A stretch of 64,000 nt of DNA from Bugula neritina (GCA_964035545.1 OZ037767.1:19415628-19479627); one strand, 5' to 3'; positions 1-14,484 are shown, counted from the stretch's first letter. The notes: generated by a model from the sequence alone, not told the origin. Numbers and translations are program-made.

Positions 1-1949
1 TAAATTGCAACATTTTATACTTTTACAATTCAGCACTTCGGAAGGTGGTACTGTACAAAAGACATTCTAATAAACATGCAGCTACTATATAAAAAGCTAG
101 ATAAAGCAGTTTTTCTGTAATGAATTTGTTTAAATTAACAAATTTATTGCTTTTAAGTTGCATCATTTTACCTATTCTCTATTTTCGTCTGTTATATAAT
201 ATTATATTTAGACTTTAGAGTGTAAGGAAATAAAAGCTGATTACTTTGTTGAGAATAGAATAAAATGAACTCACCCTGTTAGCTTGCACGGCAGAGACAT
301 AGTAACATAAGGGTGTTCACCTTCATATTAGAAGTGACTGTAATTTGTTTTATACTGCAACATCAAAGCTGAGAGTAAGTCTCTTATTGTGACCATGCTG
401 CTCTTGCTACTGCTTTATATATAATAGCCTTGCTATATGTAGGTATACTGCATATTTCAAGTATTTTACAAAAAATTGTACTTTAGTAACCCCAAGAAGC
501 AGTGTTACCTATATATATGGATTTGTCTAACAGTCTTAAATTACAAACAATAGATTTTCTCTAAAATTAGCTGCATTTCCTGTAGCATATAAAAATCTCC
601 TGGCGTTGCAAAGCTTCTCTGCTATCTGGCAGGTAGTAGTGTCAAATGTTTGACTTATTCATGTACAATGACAACTACCTACTTATAATAATATATTTCA
701 ACATACCAACAATAATAATATTAATGAGTCAATTTATTTGTAATTCTACCAAGCATCTAGTAGTTATAGCATCTATCTTGATACCATAAATTTGGAGAGT
801 AAGCTATGAGCTGCAGTAGTCAGGAGTTGTCTTCTCTTGGTACATTATTTTCCTGTTTGTACTATGATGATGAAATATTTTTGATTTTACAAGTTATGTT
901 TTATATAGCACTGTTTTCGTATAAGCAGCATGTGTTTAAATATGATATAGACCTTAAAATAACCTGGAAATTTAAATGTGCTCCATATAGTACATTAGTC
1001 TTGATAGTATCGTGATTGCTGTGTTCCATAAAGTATATTATTATATTATTATACACTATCATTGCTCTATTTCAATTGAACCATTGACTTCTTCCAAAGA
1101 ATTTTCCTGCGTAGCTTTTTGTTTGTTATCTAAGCCACATGCAGTAGTTGTTATTATACAAACCAGGAGGTGTCTGTAAAGTAGGTATGCACCTTGAACA
1201 CTCACAAGACTAAATTACTTGGCAGGAGAACTCAACCTAATATCTTTTTTTGTTATATGGTTAATAAAACCTATTTGTACTATAAATAAATAACAGAAAA
1301 ATTTGCTTAACGTAGTAATTACAATAGTTTAGTTACTTTTCTGCTTTGCATATTTTTTTCAGTAGCTATAAATTCAGAGTTATCTACCCATATGAACTTG
1401 TTGCACCATGCATGGTAATCTTCTCTCACCAGCAATATACCTGTATATTTATCAAATTATTCTAAAACTACTCTTGCAATTATAGTGAGGATTCTGCCTA
1501 CATATGGGTGACTCTAGCTGATGTTGTGAGCTACTAGATATGCCCCCTTTTTTACTATCTTCCATCACAAATATATAGTCATAGCAAAATAGTCCTTTTT
1601 TATATAATATAAAATGAAATCATATCAATATTTAAAATTTTACAGATAGTTTCTCAACTTGAAGCAATGGCTACTTAATACTCACATTATAAGTAAACTA
1701 TATGTATATATGTGCTTAGAATGTGATTTTAGATAATAATATTATCTATTTCTATTTTTATAGTCATATAGATTTCATTGCTGTATAATATACATTATAC
1801 CGCAACGTGACTTATAACTATATGCACAATATCTTCTTATATATTCTTATTAAATGCCAACACTTTGAATTTTACTCATAGACTGCAAAGTTATATATTA
1901 ACACGATGTGGAGACTATGGGAATTGTCCTTTTATGTTTAAAAGCATCT
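1..1949. other. Gene-free AT-rich stretch
   Basis: I see no coding exon, RNA gene or structured repeat here. The only open frames are short and without splice-site or composition support. Confidence 0.6.
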
Positions 1950-2205
1950 GACACACCATAGAATGTAAACAAACACTAACTCCACACTGCATCCCACCCA
2001 ATTCTCTGAACTCCACTGGTCTCTCTACTACTCCTTCAGTCATCAGGTTCTCCTGGCCTCTCAAATCTCTTTGAGTACTACTACTACACTTCACTAAAGG
2101 CCGAAATAGCTTGTAAAAACTTTGCCCCCACTGGGATTCGAACCACAGACCTTGGAATGCAAGCAGGCTAGCAAACCAATTACACCACAGGGGCTGCTGG
2201 GTAAA
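1950..2205 (-). mobile_element. tRNA-derived SINE (family 1)
   Basis: Read on the minus strand, 2194-2124 is a tRNA-like head. A 7-base acceptor stem pairs with wobbles, there is a box A (TGGTGTAATTGG) and a box B (GGTTCGAATCC), and the anticodon-loop position would carry TGC. The anticodon stem pairs poorly, so this is a SINE head and not a working tRNA. A body of about 180 nt follows down to roughly 1950. Related heads lie near 3863 and 63404. Outer limits are approximate. Confidence 0.7.
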
Positions 2206-3862
<1,657 letters not shown>

Positions 3863-3905
3863 TAGCCCCTGTGGTGTAATGAGTAATGTAACAGCTAGCA
3901 GTTTG
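3863..3905 (+). mobile_element. 5' fragment of SINE family 1
   Basis: The first 20 or so bases match the tRNA-like head of the SINE at 1950-2205 (CCCCTGTGGTGTAAT and following), but on the plus strand. The match fades after about 40 nt and no box B is present, so it is a truncated or decayed copy. Confidence 0.45.
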
Positions 3906-4071
3906 AAGATTGCAAAATTTGGGAAAGCAACTCCCATTAACTGTTTGTTTTATGGAAAATATGTCATTCGTTCAATATACATCAATAATATGGTTAAATT
4001 TTAGTACTAGACAATTGAGCTATTCAACCGTAACAGCTCGGAAGTTGGCTGAGTATTGCGCCAGTGTTAGC

Positions 4072-4460
4072 GTAGGGCCATTTGACACGGGTTACCGAGC
4101 GGGACGTGTGAGAAAACTCGTCTAGCCCAAAAATGGGGCATGGTGTGCAAATTTTCTACGCGGATAACATGCTGAGCAGCAAGTGCAGAAAGCTTTTGCA
4201 GGTTTGATTTAATTGGCTGATTATTATTTAGCTCTTACACTTTTTTGATTTCATGTCGCGTTTAAGTTTTTAGTGAACTTAATTAAAACAGTGTCATATA
4301 GTTTACGTTTCTGCTCTTATAACATCTAAAGTCACTTTGCCGATGACGCAAGTTTAAGAAAAACGTCTGTAGGCGAGTAGTAAAGTTAAACTCCAAGATC
4401 ATTAGCTAATAAATTTCCGCACTCACAACACAAGCATTGTGTGTGGCAGGTCGCTCCTGG
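4072..4460 (-). mobile_element. MITE family B, inverted partial copy
   Basis: This is a diverged reverse complement of the element at 4490-4909. It shares AAAATGGG near one end, AAGTCACTTTG, a long match around 4375-4425 (cgagtagtaaagttaaactc) and TTGTGTGTGG. Together the two copies form a hairpin with arms of roughly 320-380 bp. It has no coding capacity. Confidence 0.65.
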
Positions 4461-4489
4461 GATGAGTTTTCAAAAATTTTGAGGCTGTG

Positions 4490-4909
4490 TAAGCATAGGG
4501 CCACACGGCATGAGATTCCCCACGCGGGTTTAAATTGCAAGAAAACCCGTCCCGCAAGTGACCTACTACACACAATGTGTGTCTTGTGAGTGCAGAAATT
4601 TATTAGCTAAAGATCTTGGAGTTTAACTTTACTACTCGCCTACAGATGTTTGTTTTCAAACTACGTTATGAGCAAAGTGACTTTAGATATTATAAAAGTG
4701 AAAATGCAAACTATACGAAACTATTTTAATTCAGTTCGCTACAAGCTAAATCATGAATTAAAATAAAAAAGTGTGATATTAAGCCAATTAGATCAAACAG
4801 GCATGAGCTTGCCGCACTTCTTGCTCAGCATGTTAGACGCATGATTATCCGCACACGACGTCCCATTTTTGGGCTAAACAGGTTTTTTCGCCGTGTGGCT
4901 CTATGCTTA
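4490..4909 (+). mobile_element. MITE family B, complete copy
   Basis: The element is about 420 bp with terminal inverted repeats: TAAGCATAGGGCCACACGGC at the left end, mirrored by GCCGTGTGGCTCTATGCTTA at the right. It is non-coding. The shared GGGCCACACGG end relates it to the 344 bp MITEs at 26222 and 38196. The TTA/TAA at its edges would fit a PIF/Harbinger-type 3 bp target preference, which is an inference. Confidence 0.75.
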
Positions 4910-5675
4910 CATTACATTCAAGTGTAGTCATAGCAATCAAAGAAATGTTATTGTATTATTTATATCTATCATCCATATTTAGTGTAGAATCGCAGTTCTT
5001 TTGTAATAAAACACACAGTTGCATCTACAGCCTAAATTTGTATTTGGACTCTGGATGCATTTGCCTCAAAGTAGGTCTATAAATAAAAACAGCTAGACAA
5101 ATATGCAATAATATATTGTGAAAAATCATATAATTATATAATATGGATATTGCAACTATAATAATGTTATGAAGACAGTCTGACCTATATGTATCAACAT
5201 GTGATAACTCCATACTGCCTAAATACAACTTCATGAAATAGCAACACAGTAGCTGTATTTAAGTTTATCAGCAATTAAATTCTTTAGTTTACTGCATTGA
5301 CATATATCTTTTTTATAACAAGTGCAAGGCTAATTGTTCATCTCATTCAAGGTAAAGTGACCTATATGGGTTTATTTAGCGCCATGTGACCACCTCAGGC
5401 ATTATTCAGTAAATTTGATATTGACGGCATGGCTTGAAGACATTTAAATAAAGCTATAATACCTGTTCATAAAGCTGCAATGAAGTTTGCCAAAGTGATG
5501 CATTTTATTGAGTCATGCCAATGATCATATTTAAGGATATGTCTATGTGAGAACAAAGCGAATGAGTCAATGTGATTAGTCAGCCTTCAGACAACAGTCT
5601 CCTTAAATAGGCAGTATATACAGTATCATTTACATTAACCCAGTCATACAGTGAAGTGAGTCATCTATATGTAAC
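4910..5675. other. Intergenic, nothing recognised
   Basis: AT-rich sequence with no supported exon, RNA gene or repeat. Confidence 0.55.
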
Positions 5676-5860
5676 TACCATTGTATAATACACAGCTGCT
5701 ATTATATAATATACAGCTGCTATTATATAATATAGAGCTGCTATTATATAATACACAGTTGCTATTATATAATACACAGTTACTGTTATATAATATACAG
5801 TTGCTATTATATAATATACAGCTGCTATTATATAATATCCAGTTGCTATTATATAATAGT
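5676..5860. repeat. 21-bp tandem repeat, about 8 copies
   Basis: The unit is close to CTGCTATTATATAATATACAG, with variation at ATACAC, ATAGAG and TTGC. Because 21 is a multiple of 3 and the unit has no stop in the relevant frames, open frames of about 69 codons appear on both strands (QLLLYNI-like and YYIIAAV-like). These follow from the repeat and are not genes. Confidence 0.85.
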
Positions 5861-6546
5861 GTAAATACAAAACAGCAAAACTTTGCTTGAATGTGGTTGG
5901 TTTTGCTTATAAATGAAGTGTTTCATTTAATTTTCCCAGGTCAATGAAGGTAGTTTAAATATACAGTATATTATAAACTTATGTTCAATATACAACATTG
6001 TTTTATCCAAAATACTAATAAAAATGATGTGCCAATAATTTGTCAAAAAACTGCCAATACCTTGTCAATTCCCTTAAAATTCGAATATTTTACTTAATAT
6101 AAATGTATTATAGAATTCAAAAAGTAATGCAAGCACTAATATGTCAACATCAGTAGTTGTAATGTCTTCATACTTTTATAATGTTATATATGCTATGTTA
6201 TAACACGTTAGTTTCCAACTTGTATACTTGCAATATTTTATTTTTGTTAGCTGTCCATATAGAATTTGTTAAAATACTTTACAGACAATTTTTCATGTTA
6301 GTAGAATATTATAGCTTTATATATCAATATTTTTACAAAAAACTACAAATCTAAATCACATGTAAAAAACTTCATGATTTCATTTTCGGCTTCTTCAACG
6401 GAACTGTAAACTTTAGCTAGTAGTATCCTCGCCCAAGTATCACTTTATAGTCTTACTAAAACTCGTTGAAATCATATTGATTTGGAAACTCATCATATAA
6501 TACTGGAATACAACTCGATTTAATCGCTATTTGATGCTCTTTGAAA
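5861..6546. other. Intergenic, nothing recognised
   Basis: No supported feature in this AT-rich stretch. Confidence 0.5.
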
Positions 6547-6958
6547 ACATGGGTCACACGACAGGGAATTCCCCTCGCGGGTTTAAGTTGCGAGAAAACT
6601 CGTCCCGTGAGCAACTTGCCACACACAATGCATGTATTGGGAGTTCGAAAATTAAGTAGCTAATGATCTTGGAGTTTAACTTTACTGCTTGGCTACAGAC
6701 GTTTGTTTTTAAAACTACGTCATCGGCAAAGTGACTTTAGATATTATAAAAGCAGAAATGCAAACTATATGAAGCTGTTTTAATTCAGTTCGCTAAAAGC
6801 TAAATTGTGAATTGAAATAAAAAAGTGTTACTCAGCCAATTATATCAAACCTGCACGAGCTTGCCGCACTTCTTGCTTAGCATGTTATCCACATGAAAAT
6901 CCGCACACAACGTCCCATTTTTGGGCTAAACAAGTTTTCTCACACGTCTCGCGAGGGT
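6547..6958 (+). mobile_element. MITE family B, third copy
   Basis: The copy has the same orientation as 4490-4909 and is about 412 bp. It matches in order: GGGTCACACGACAGGG at the left end, GAAAACTCGTCCCG, CTTGGAGTTTAACTTTACT, AAAGTGACTTTAGATATTATA and CCCATTTTTGGGCTAAACA. Its outer ends are more decayed than those of the 4490 copy. Confidence 0.7.
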
Positions 6959-8656
6959 TAAATCGTTTCGCTTAGTCAAGTTGACAGCATAAAAGCAATA
7001 ATTGAGAAAGGCTTACAGTATAATTATAAACATGAATACCTATGTATATCTACAAGGAGTTATCATTCCCATTGATTGTTATTTTGAAATCGACTGATTA
7101 AGTTATCACAAATTAAAAAAATTGATTAGTGGCCTTTACAATGCAATGCAACTCAATTAAATTTTAACTCGGCCAAATTGAATCTCTGACTGAAAATCTC
7201 GCAGGTTTAAACACACTAAAACTGCACCAGAACACTTTAGTCACAGTTGGGATAATTGCCAAAATCTTCACATAACTTACTCCCATAACTTACTTAACCA
7301 ATGGCCATTACATATCTGACCTTGCATGTGTCAGTTTTTCACGGTTTGTGATTAAACAGAAACCCAACCCTGATCTGAGCTGATGCAGGTTTATCTGTAA
7401 CTGACTCATTTTATATCGCCTCATTTCAACATTTTAGCCAATAAAATACGCAGAATGCTGTTCTGTAACTTACAGCTGCATGACCTCGTAACGTTTAAAA
7501 TGCATAGTCAGTAGTTAGAAATATTTTTTGTAATATGCTAATGTTTATATCATGTACTCAGTTTGGCAAATGAGCTGTATTATTATATGCTCCCTAAAGT
7601 AAATATTTACTTTATGAAGCAGACTCAAAACATAATTTTTTTTTATATGTAACCTAAACTCTTGCCATTAGTTTTAGCATGATAACAGGTTTTATAAAAC
7701 ACTATGCTTGTCTTAAATCTGTACGTCATAATAGTTAATAGAAGCCTAAGCTAAAAACTAACATTATTTATTATAAAAATATTATTACTGTTTATAGCAA
7801 TAGTAGGTGTTGGCAATGGCACATTTTGAATTTCCTATGAAATGATAATATGACCAACTTGTCATAATACTGTTCACTGAATCGCAGACAGAGTTACTTT
7901 TGTTATAGCCATCTATCTGTGGCATACCACTGCTGGGTCTCCTATTAGCATTGCCCATGGAACCCAACATGGGTACAGCAATTGTTTTAAGGGTTATCTC
8001 CTCACAGAACTGAGCACTATGGCACAAAGCATAGAAATGCTCCTGTCAAAGCATAGCATTTAAAAGAGGAATAAATTAAGACCAGGATAATCCAACATAT
8101 GGTTAGTAAGTCACTGTGCTGCAATAATAGGTTGGGATTATCCTGGTTTACAATTTTAATTAGGTATTGGATGTTCTAGGATTATACCAATGCCTATCTA
8201 CATGTATTTCTGATTATACCTAAACATAGACAAGATTACAGCTAACAGATTTATAGTTAATAACTAATCATTTCTCTTTAACATTTCCTTATGACATCAA
8301 TCTCTTTACACACCTTAATGCACTCACTGTATCTACTAGTGTGTATGCAAAGCTGGCTAGTTCACAGTGTGTGTAATATTAGATCATATTTACATCACAT
8401 AAGTATTTCGCAATCCACAGTTCTTAATAAAATGATGCATTTATGCTACTATATGTATCAACTTATAGCCTATGAATAGTTAGAATATTTGTATACGGGC
8501 TGAATTTGTGTAATCAATAATGATTGGGTACATTAAAAATTTCAATCTAGTTAGCCTAATTTGGCAGATGCTGCAGTTTATGAAGGGCATGGGAAGTTAA
8601 TTACAACTATTACATTAGCCCAATATGCAGTTATCATACTTGATGTCTACAGTAAT

Positions 8657-8660
<4 letters not shown>
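6959..8660. other. Intergenic, nothing recognised
   Basis: No exon, RNA gene or repeat can be supported. Short open frames here lack splice context or signal features. Confidence 0.5.
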
Positions 8661-8752
<92 letters not shown>

Positions 8753-8812
8753 TATATTGTGTGCATATATATATCGTATATCTGTGTGTGTGCGTGCGTG
8801 TGTGTGTGTGCT
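8661..8812. repeat. (TA)n followed by (TG)n microsatellite
   Basis: A (TA)n run of about 85 bp passes through a mixed TA/TG segment into a (TG)n tract with CG interruptions ending near 8812. All three long frames across it are low-complexity by-products. Confidence 0.9.
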
Positions 8813-9393
8813 TGAGTCTTTTAGGGTTTCGTATGAAGTTTATCGCGTGGTGTGTGTAGATACATACTAAAGCATATATACGCTGCTTTACGCTGCTTAC
8901 CTGCATTGATTGCTAATTTTGTAGTCGTTGGAAAATTTTAAAACTAAACCATAACCTGTAATGATTTATTTTATTGATACAAGTACTCCTTCTAATGCTA
9001 CATAATAAATAAATAATGGGACTGAATAAAGAAAATAAGCTGAAAGGCTGTTAAAAATGCTGAATAATTTATTTTCCAACTAAAATCTTCCATTGAATTC
9101 TGTTGCGGAAAAACCAGTGTGATGGGAAATTCCTAGTATGAACAATGCTGATGGTGAGCTCTCTATGGAATATACACAGGGACAGTTGGGTTTCCCTTAA
9201 TCCTAGAGTTATTAAACTGGGTGATGATTGGCCACAATCTATTGAATCACTTACAGTAGTCTATAATTATTAAAACATATGAAGTAAAAGGAAGAAAGTT
9301 GCGAAAAATTATTAATTGAACTTTTTGAATACTGAGACTAATAATAGCTCAAATTGTTGCATCGCATACTGTAATATTTCCTCGTAGCTAGAA
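8813..9393. other. Intergenic, upstream of the first secreted-peptide gene
   Basis: No feature is supported before the TATA box at 9394. Confidence 0.5.
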
Positions 9394-9402
9394 TATATAA
9401 AG
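9394..9402 (+). promoter_or_regulatory. TATA box of the 9490 gene
   Basis: TATATAAAG lies 96 bases before the start codon. An initiator-like TCAGT at 9427-9431 sits about 35 bases downstream, which is suitable spacing for a TATA-driven start with a 5' leader of roughly 60 nt. Confidence 0.55.
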
Positions 9403-9489
9403 AAAATGCTGGTATTTGGTAGCCATTCAGTAACCTTCAGACACTTTGCAGTGACAACATATCAACTGTACATAGCAACAAGTAGTACC

Positions 9490-9591
9490 ATGCATATCCA
9501 GCTCTCGGCACTATTCTATTTATCTGTTGTCTGCATTGTGAATGCACAGCATGTAAGTAATTTAAAGCTCTTATAAGATATTATACGGTTG

Positions 9592-9679
<88 letters not shown>

Positions 9680-10748
9680 TTCAAATCATCATTATGTTGT
9701 ATTTAGGTTGGTAAGATAAAAATACTCTTCAATTAAGCTTGTAATGTTTTCACTATTTTACAGGATCCTGTGGTAGCCACCCTCCGTGTTCACATCAAGC
9801 ATATATTACCCCAGTTTCTCTCTGAAGTAAGTAAAAGTTTGCTTTAATTATGTGCATGCAGGCTCAAAATCAACTGCTAAATTGAAAACAACAAACTACC
9901 AATTTTGTTGAATAATGTTTCTGATTTGCTAAAATTATAAATCATTTACGTGCTTCAAGCCCTGTGAGCTCTTATTTTTGAATATAGGTTATTTATGCTG
10001 GTAGCTTAGAATGTATTTGGCATAAGTGTTACACTTACACACATAAACATGATACATGCACATATTATACTTACGTAAACAATTTTTTCCTCAGGTTCGA
10101 GATAATTCTGAAACTTTAGAAGTAGAAATAAGAGCAAGTGACTTTAAAGTCAAAGGCAACAACAGATTAGGACAGGGAAGAGTACCTGCTCCCTTGCCTA
10201 ACATGTCAACAACTGTGGGACCTCTAACTGGAGCAGGTGAATGTAGAATATTATTCCCTTCACTGCGTTCCCTTCACTTCAAATGAATCCGTGGATGCTT
10301 GTATCTATGGATCTGTGGTTGTAATTTGCATTAACTTATGCTTGAAGTTTCATTCAAGGCGACCTGTTCCCAAACATCAAATTGCAGGCAAGCAATGGAA
10401 CCACAGTGATAGTCTTAATTAAAGTAAAATAAGCCTTCGAATGACTGAAATTAATGTAACACACATAGATTGGGGCAATTAGTCTATTATAGGTTTTACA
10501 TGTGTGAACTTTGACTACCTGAAACTGTATACTAAATTCACACGCACACACGCACGCGCACGCGCACACACACCTGCACACGCACACACGCACACACTGA
10601 TATAGTTATTTATTGTTATCTATATTATCTATTTATAGCTCACTCTCATATTGGAGGAAACCCACCAGCTGGAAATCCTACTGTCACACATCCGAGTAGA
10701 GAAACTCTGCTGGAACTTTTAAAACGAATACTAGAGTCTCACTGGTGA
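9490..10748 (+). CDS. Small secreted protein, first member of the NPPIG family
   Basis: The product is 125 aa with exons 9490-9552, 9764-9826, 10095-10236 and 10639-10748; intron phases are 0, 0 and 1, with consensus GT and AG ends. Residues 1-19 form a signal peptide (MHIQLSALFYLSVVCIVNA). Exon 2 encodes DPVVATL followed by an amphipathic I-x-x-I-L-P-Q-F-L-S segment. Exon 3 opens with a conserved N-S-E-T-L-E-V-E-I-R-A-S-D-F block. Exon 4 has GGNPPAG where the paralogues have VGNPPIG, and no basic pair follows it, so this member probably lacks the amidation signal. A KR pair lies near the C-terminus. Intron 1 holds a (TA)n array and intron 3 a (CA)n tract. Candidate AATAAA signals are at 11238 and 11309. 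I know no family name; function is unassigned. Confidence 0.8.
9593..9677. repeat. (TA)n array in intron 1 of the 9490 gene
   Basis: An uninterrupted TA dinucleotide run of about 85 bp, about 40 bases after the splice donor. Confidence 0.9.
10540..10597. repeat. (CA)n/(CG) microsatellite in intron 3 of the 9490 gene
   Basis: CACACGCACG-type repeat shortly before the last acceptor. The minus-strand VCVCACAC-like frame is a by-product. Confidence 0.85.
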
Positions 10749-12184
10749 AAACGTTATCATTTCACCGTAATAATAATATATTAGGACTTTGATGTAAATA
10801 TCTATGCAATATTTGTATACTTACACTAAGAAATGTTCATAAATCATCCAAAATGTTTGTACATATAGTTGTAATCTTTGGTAACAAAACAAAAGAATGA
10901 ACTCTACTTATAAAATCAATAATAGAAAGTAGTGGGTCTCTTTGATACGTTAGCTATTTATTTATTTGTTATTTATTTATTTATTATATTGTTTGCAAAT
11001 TTTCAATATCAAACTGTATAACTTATGAACAGGTTTTAGTAAAATAATTGTAAACTTTTGATTTTATATGAGGCAACTTTTATTGATGGCAGATCCATTG
11101 TTTCTGCTATAGAACTGGTATTACTTTCACTGCCTCAAATCTCTTTGCTTATTTCATAAAGAAATGAACTCATATATATTATAGTTTACTGATGTCATCA
11201 TACAGCTTTATATGCTAGTGAAATCATTCACTTTACTAATAAATGCTTTAAAATATAACAACTTACTTTAAAAAATAACCTTTGTTCTAAGTAATGAATA
11301 GTGTGTATAATAAAGCTATAGGTGATGTGGAGGTGTAATACTTATAATAGTTTCACTAAGACTCCATGAAGTTACATTGAAGCAAAAAATAACGCTATAA
11401 TAAGCAATTTATTTTTTGCCTAAAGTTTTTGCTCAATTTTTTAAAAATACAAGATATCAGAAAAATCAAATGCAATAATAATAGTGAGTAATGACAATGT
11501 ACAAATTAAAGAATATTCTAAAATCATTTTTTATATAAAGAGCAATTGCTAAATTTAAAATAACTAAATGCATGAAATGCTGCAACGCAGTGACCAAAAG
11601 ACAATGATTTCAACACTAACTGCTTTCATGGTGCAATTATATTAAAAATTGTCTTTACAGTCAAAATAATACTGACCAAGAAAAAACTGATTTAAATATG
11701 TTGGTAACTACTTTTTAGTGGACTGAGGATCGAAGCGATTGGTAACTGTTTTTCGTGCTACAGCTATTAAATTTTGTGAAATTTGTTTTCTATACCCATT
11801 AAAAACATTTATTAGATACATGATCTGTGAAATCTAAAAATAAAAAAGGAAGTGAAATGCATGCTAAACTTTAGACAAAGATCTGGTGTTATTCTGTTTC
11901 AAATTCAACAGATTCAACTCTTTAAACTCACCATCTTATACATTAAAAGGGATCAGCTTTTGTGAAATGATTATAAGATGACGTAACCTAATGGGTGACA
12001 ATTGAAAGTTTGAACTTTGAACTTTTAAACCAGCCCAGTAATTAGACTGTGTGTTGCAGCACCTAAAGATAGCATGGAATGAAAGATAGAAATAATTAGT
12101 GTAAATTGTATAGTAGCAGTAAAGCAAAAGCCTACAAGAAATGTCATCCAAAATCAATTTAGCACATAAAAACTCACACAAGTT
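10749..12184. other. 3' flank and intergenic sequence
   Basis: AATAAA hexamers at 11238-11243 and 11309-11314 are the closest canonical poly(A) signals to the 9490 gene. Nothing else is recognised. Confidence 0.45.
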
Positions 12185-12392
12185 TTTATAGTGGCCATAC
12201 CTGTGAGAAAACTTTAATGGAAGGAGTTTTTGTTAGACCAGGTTTATTCAAATGGGGCGCACAGGAGCAATTATGACTGAATATGCTCTTCCTGAAATCA
12301 CCAATGGCCTTTGTCGGGCTCGAACCCATGACTTCCTGTTTACTAGGCAAATGCCATGACCCCTAGACTATGGCTGTTCCCTAGTTCATCAA
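12185..12392 (-). mobile_element. tRNA-derived SINE (family 2)
   Basis: On the minus strand the head reads AGTCTAGGGGTCA, then AGTAAACAGG, then a box B (GGTTCGAGCCC). The body contains CAGTCATAATTGCTCCTG and a tail resembling GCCACTATAAAAACTTGTGTGAG. Copies with the same order lie at about 17715-17905, 20005-20118, 27882-28065, 40465-40640, 50560-50725 and 63430-63505, so the call rests on repetition within the window as well as on the box B. Confidence 0.75.
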
Positions 12393-12487
12393 TTCAGCAT
12401 GTGAGCACTTAAAATTCATTATAAAATAAAATTGTTTTAGCATCCAATCTTAAAATAGTATGTAGAGTATGTAGATATCTAAGTTAA

Positions 12488-12562
12488 TATATATACGTAT
12501 ATATATATATATATACGTATATATATATATATATACGTATATATATATATATATATATATAT
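12488..12562. repeat. Compound (TA)n array with ACGTAT interruptions
   Basis: Three near-identical ATATATACGTATATATAT blocks run into a pure (TA)n tract. Confidence 0.85.
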
Positions 12563-14476
12563 GAACATTTTAATGCTACATAAGTGAAGTGTGTCAATAA
12601 TTCTTTAAGCAACAAGAATTTCCGTGTCTATTAAAGATGATTATCTCATAACTGCATCAATTAACTGCTTGTCTTGTGTCATCCTGGAGTACTATATATT
12701 TGCTGTGTCTGAAATAACTCTCTCTGTCGTCATTTGTCATCTTTTTAATCTGTAAAAGCAGCCAGTTATAATAAAGCATTATTTGAGTCAATCATATCAA
12801 GTGTATGGCTGCAATGTTTATGGAAGCCTAATGATGTATAAACATGCACTGCATAAGAAATATGAGCCATATTTTATCTTTGTAGATTGTGTAACTCCAA
12901 TTACCCAATTTCCTTGAGAGCTAGGGGGAAGGATGTAACTTAATGGTGTTATCAACTGTACTATTGGCTACTTCATTGCATGCCTGTTTACTAAACTATT
13001 GGCTCTGAGCCAATTTGGTGATTCAAATATTCGTTTATAGAAAGTTTGAAGTAATTGCATGGCAGATGCTACTATATACAGCATTAAGTTATTTATATAG
13101 ACCAAATGTTGTGATGATTGGTTAGTGGCATGGTACTGTACGTATTTAGTGTAGTAAAACTAGTTTATGTCTAGTATATCCTTACAGTCCTATTACATCA
13201 GCTCACACATACTCCATAGCATCCCAAATGAAAAGTCATATTTTTCTTCAAAAAATCTTTTTGACGGAAGTTATATGGGTAGATAGAATGGCATAGCTTG
13301 ATTATGCTATTAGTTAGAATAGTGACGCGGTTTCAGAAAATGTACATGCAGCTATAGAAACAAAATAGCCTATGTGTAGGTTATGTTGGCGGTTTTTGTA
13401 GAAATAATGTCAAAAATAATAATAAATTAAACTACCTATAACTAAGTTAATATTGTTTTGTTATGAGCTATATATGATATGTTTAGGAAACTAAGTGTTG
13501 CTCAAGATGTTGAATAATTAAAGATAGTTTCAAAATTTCAAAATGCAAATGGTTGCAATATTATAAAAGTTTATATATATAGATTATCAGCTAGTACCCC
13601 CTTCCCTCTCCTCCCCCCCCCCCTCCAGTTTGCATGTTTATAATGCTATCTGCCAGTTCAACAGCCCCAAGTCTTTTCTGCTTTGAATCCATTTGCTCTA
13701 TATTCACAATTGAGGGATAGAAGGTGTCATTTCGGCTCATTGAGTCTATAGAATATAAAACATTGTTTCACTTTTGACATTTTATTAGCATATTGATGAT
13801 TAATTTATTAAACTATCAGATAATGTACTTTGTAATGTATGTTCAGATATTTGGCAACTTTAAACTTTGATCATGACTGATACAATTAAATATAAAGGAA
13901 AATTTCCCCTTTAATCATGTTGAGGACATATTCAATGTATATCCACACATTTTATAGTGTCCATATGTTATATAAGCATAAAGTTTGTGTTTAAAATGTG
14001 TATTATTGTAAACGAGTGTTATAAATAAATTACCTTAAAATATTGTAATGGCGCAGAGGGTTGAGTAAGCTCTTCATAAACATTATGTAAAAATAATTGC
14101 CACGTAGACACTTATATGTCATAGTTAAAAGTATGTAATGCTTGCAATAAAACTGAAGGTTACACAAGTATTTGATGATTTTCATAGTTTAGTGAATAAT
14201 AAAATATACATTGTGGAGGTCCCATTTATTTAAAATAGCTGTAGTCTGTTATTACCCATATTATTGCGAATTCTATTTGCTTTTAAGTAGTTTGATTTTC
14301 TGGTGTGAAAGCATAATCATAACCTTCGTGTCACAACATGTTGTGCACAGCCAAATGTTGAAGCAATCACAAAATGTTGTAACGTAATGTTTGGATTCAC
14401 AGCAATAGAGCTCCTATTGAATTGCGCAACTGTCTGAAAGCTAATCGAATGAAAACACTATTTCCCTGTTGATCAG
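12563..14476. other. Intergenic, with a C-rich tract at about 13601-13626
   Basis: The only notable item is a pyrimidine run of CT-rich sequence with 13 consecutive C. No exon is supported. Confidence 0.5.
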
Positions 14477-14484
14477 TATAAAAG
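14477..14484 (+). promoter_or_regulatory. TATA box of the 14599 gene
   Basis: TATAAAAG, the consensus form, lies 122 bases before the start codon. Initiator-like TCATT (14506) and TCAGT (14520) sequences follow at about 30 and 45 bases. Confidence 0.6.

Noticed and set aside
2124-2194. A working tRNA gene on the minus strand
   Set aside because: Boxes A and B are good, but the anticodon stem is mispaired and the sequence continues into a SINE body.
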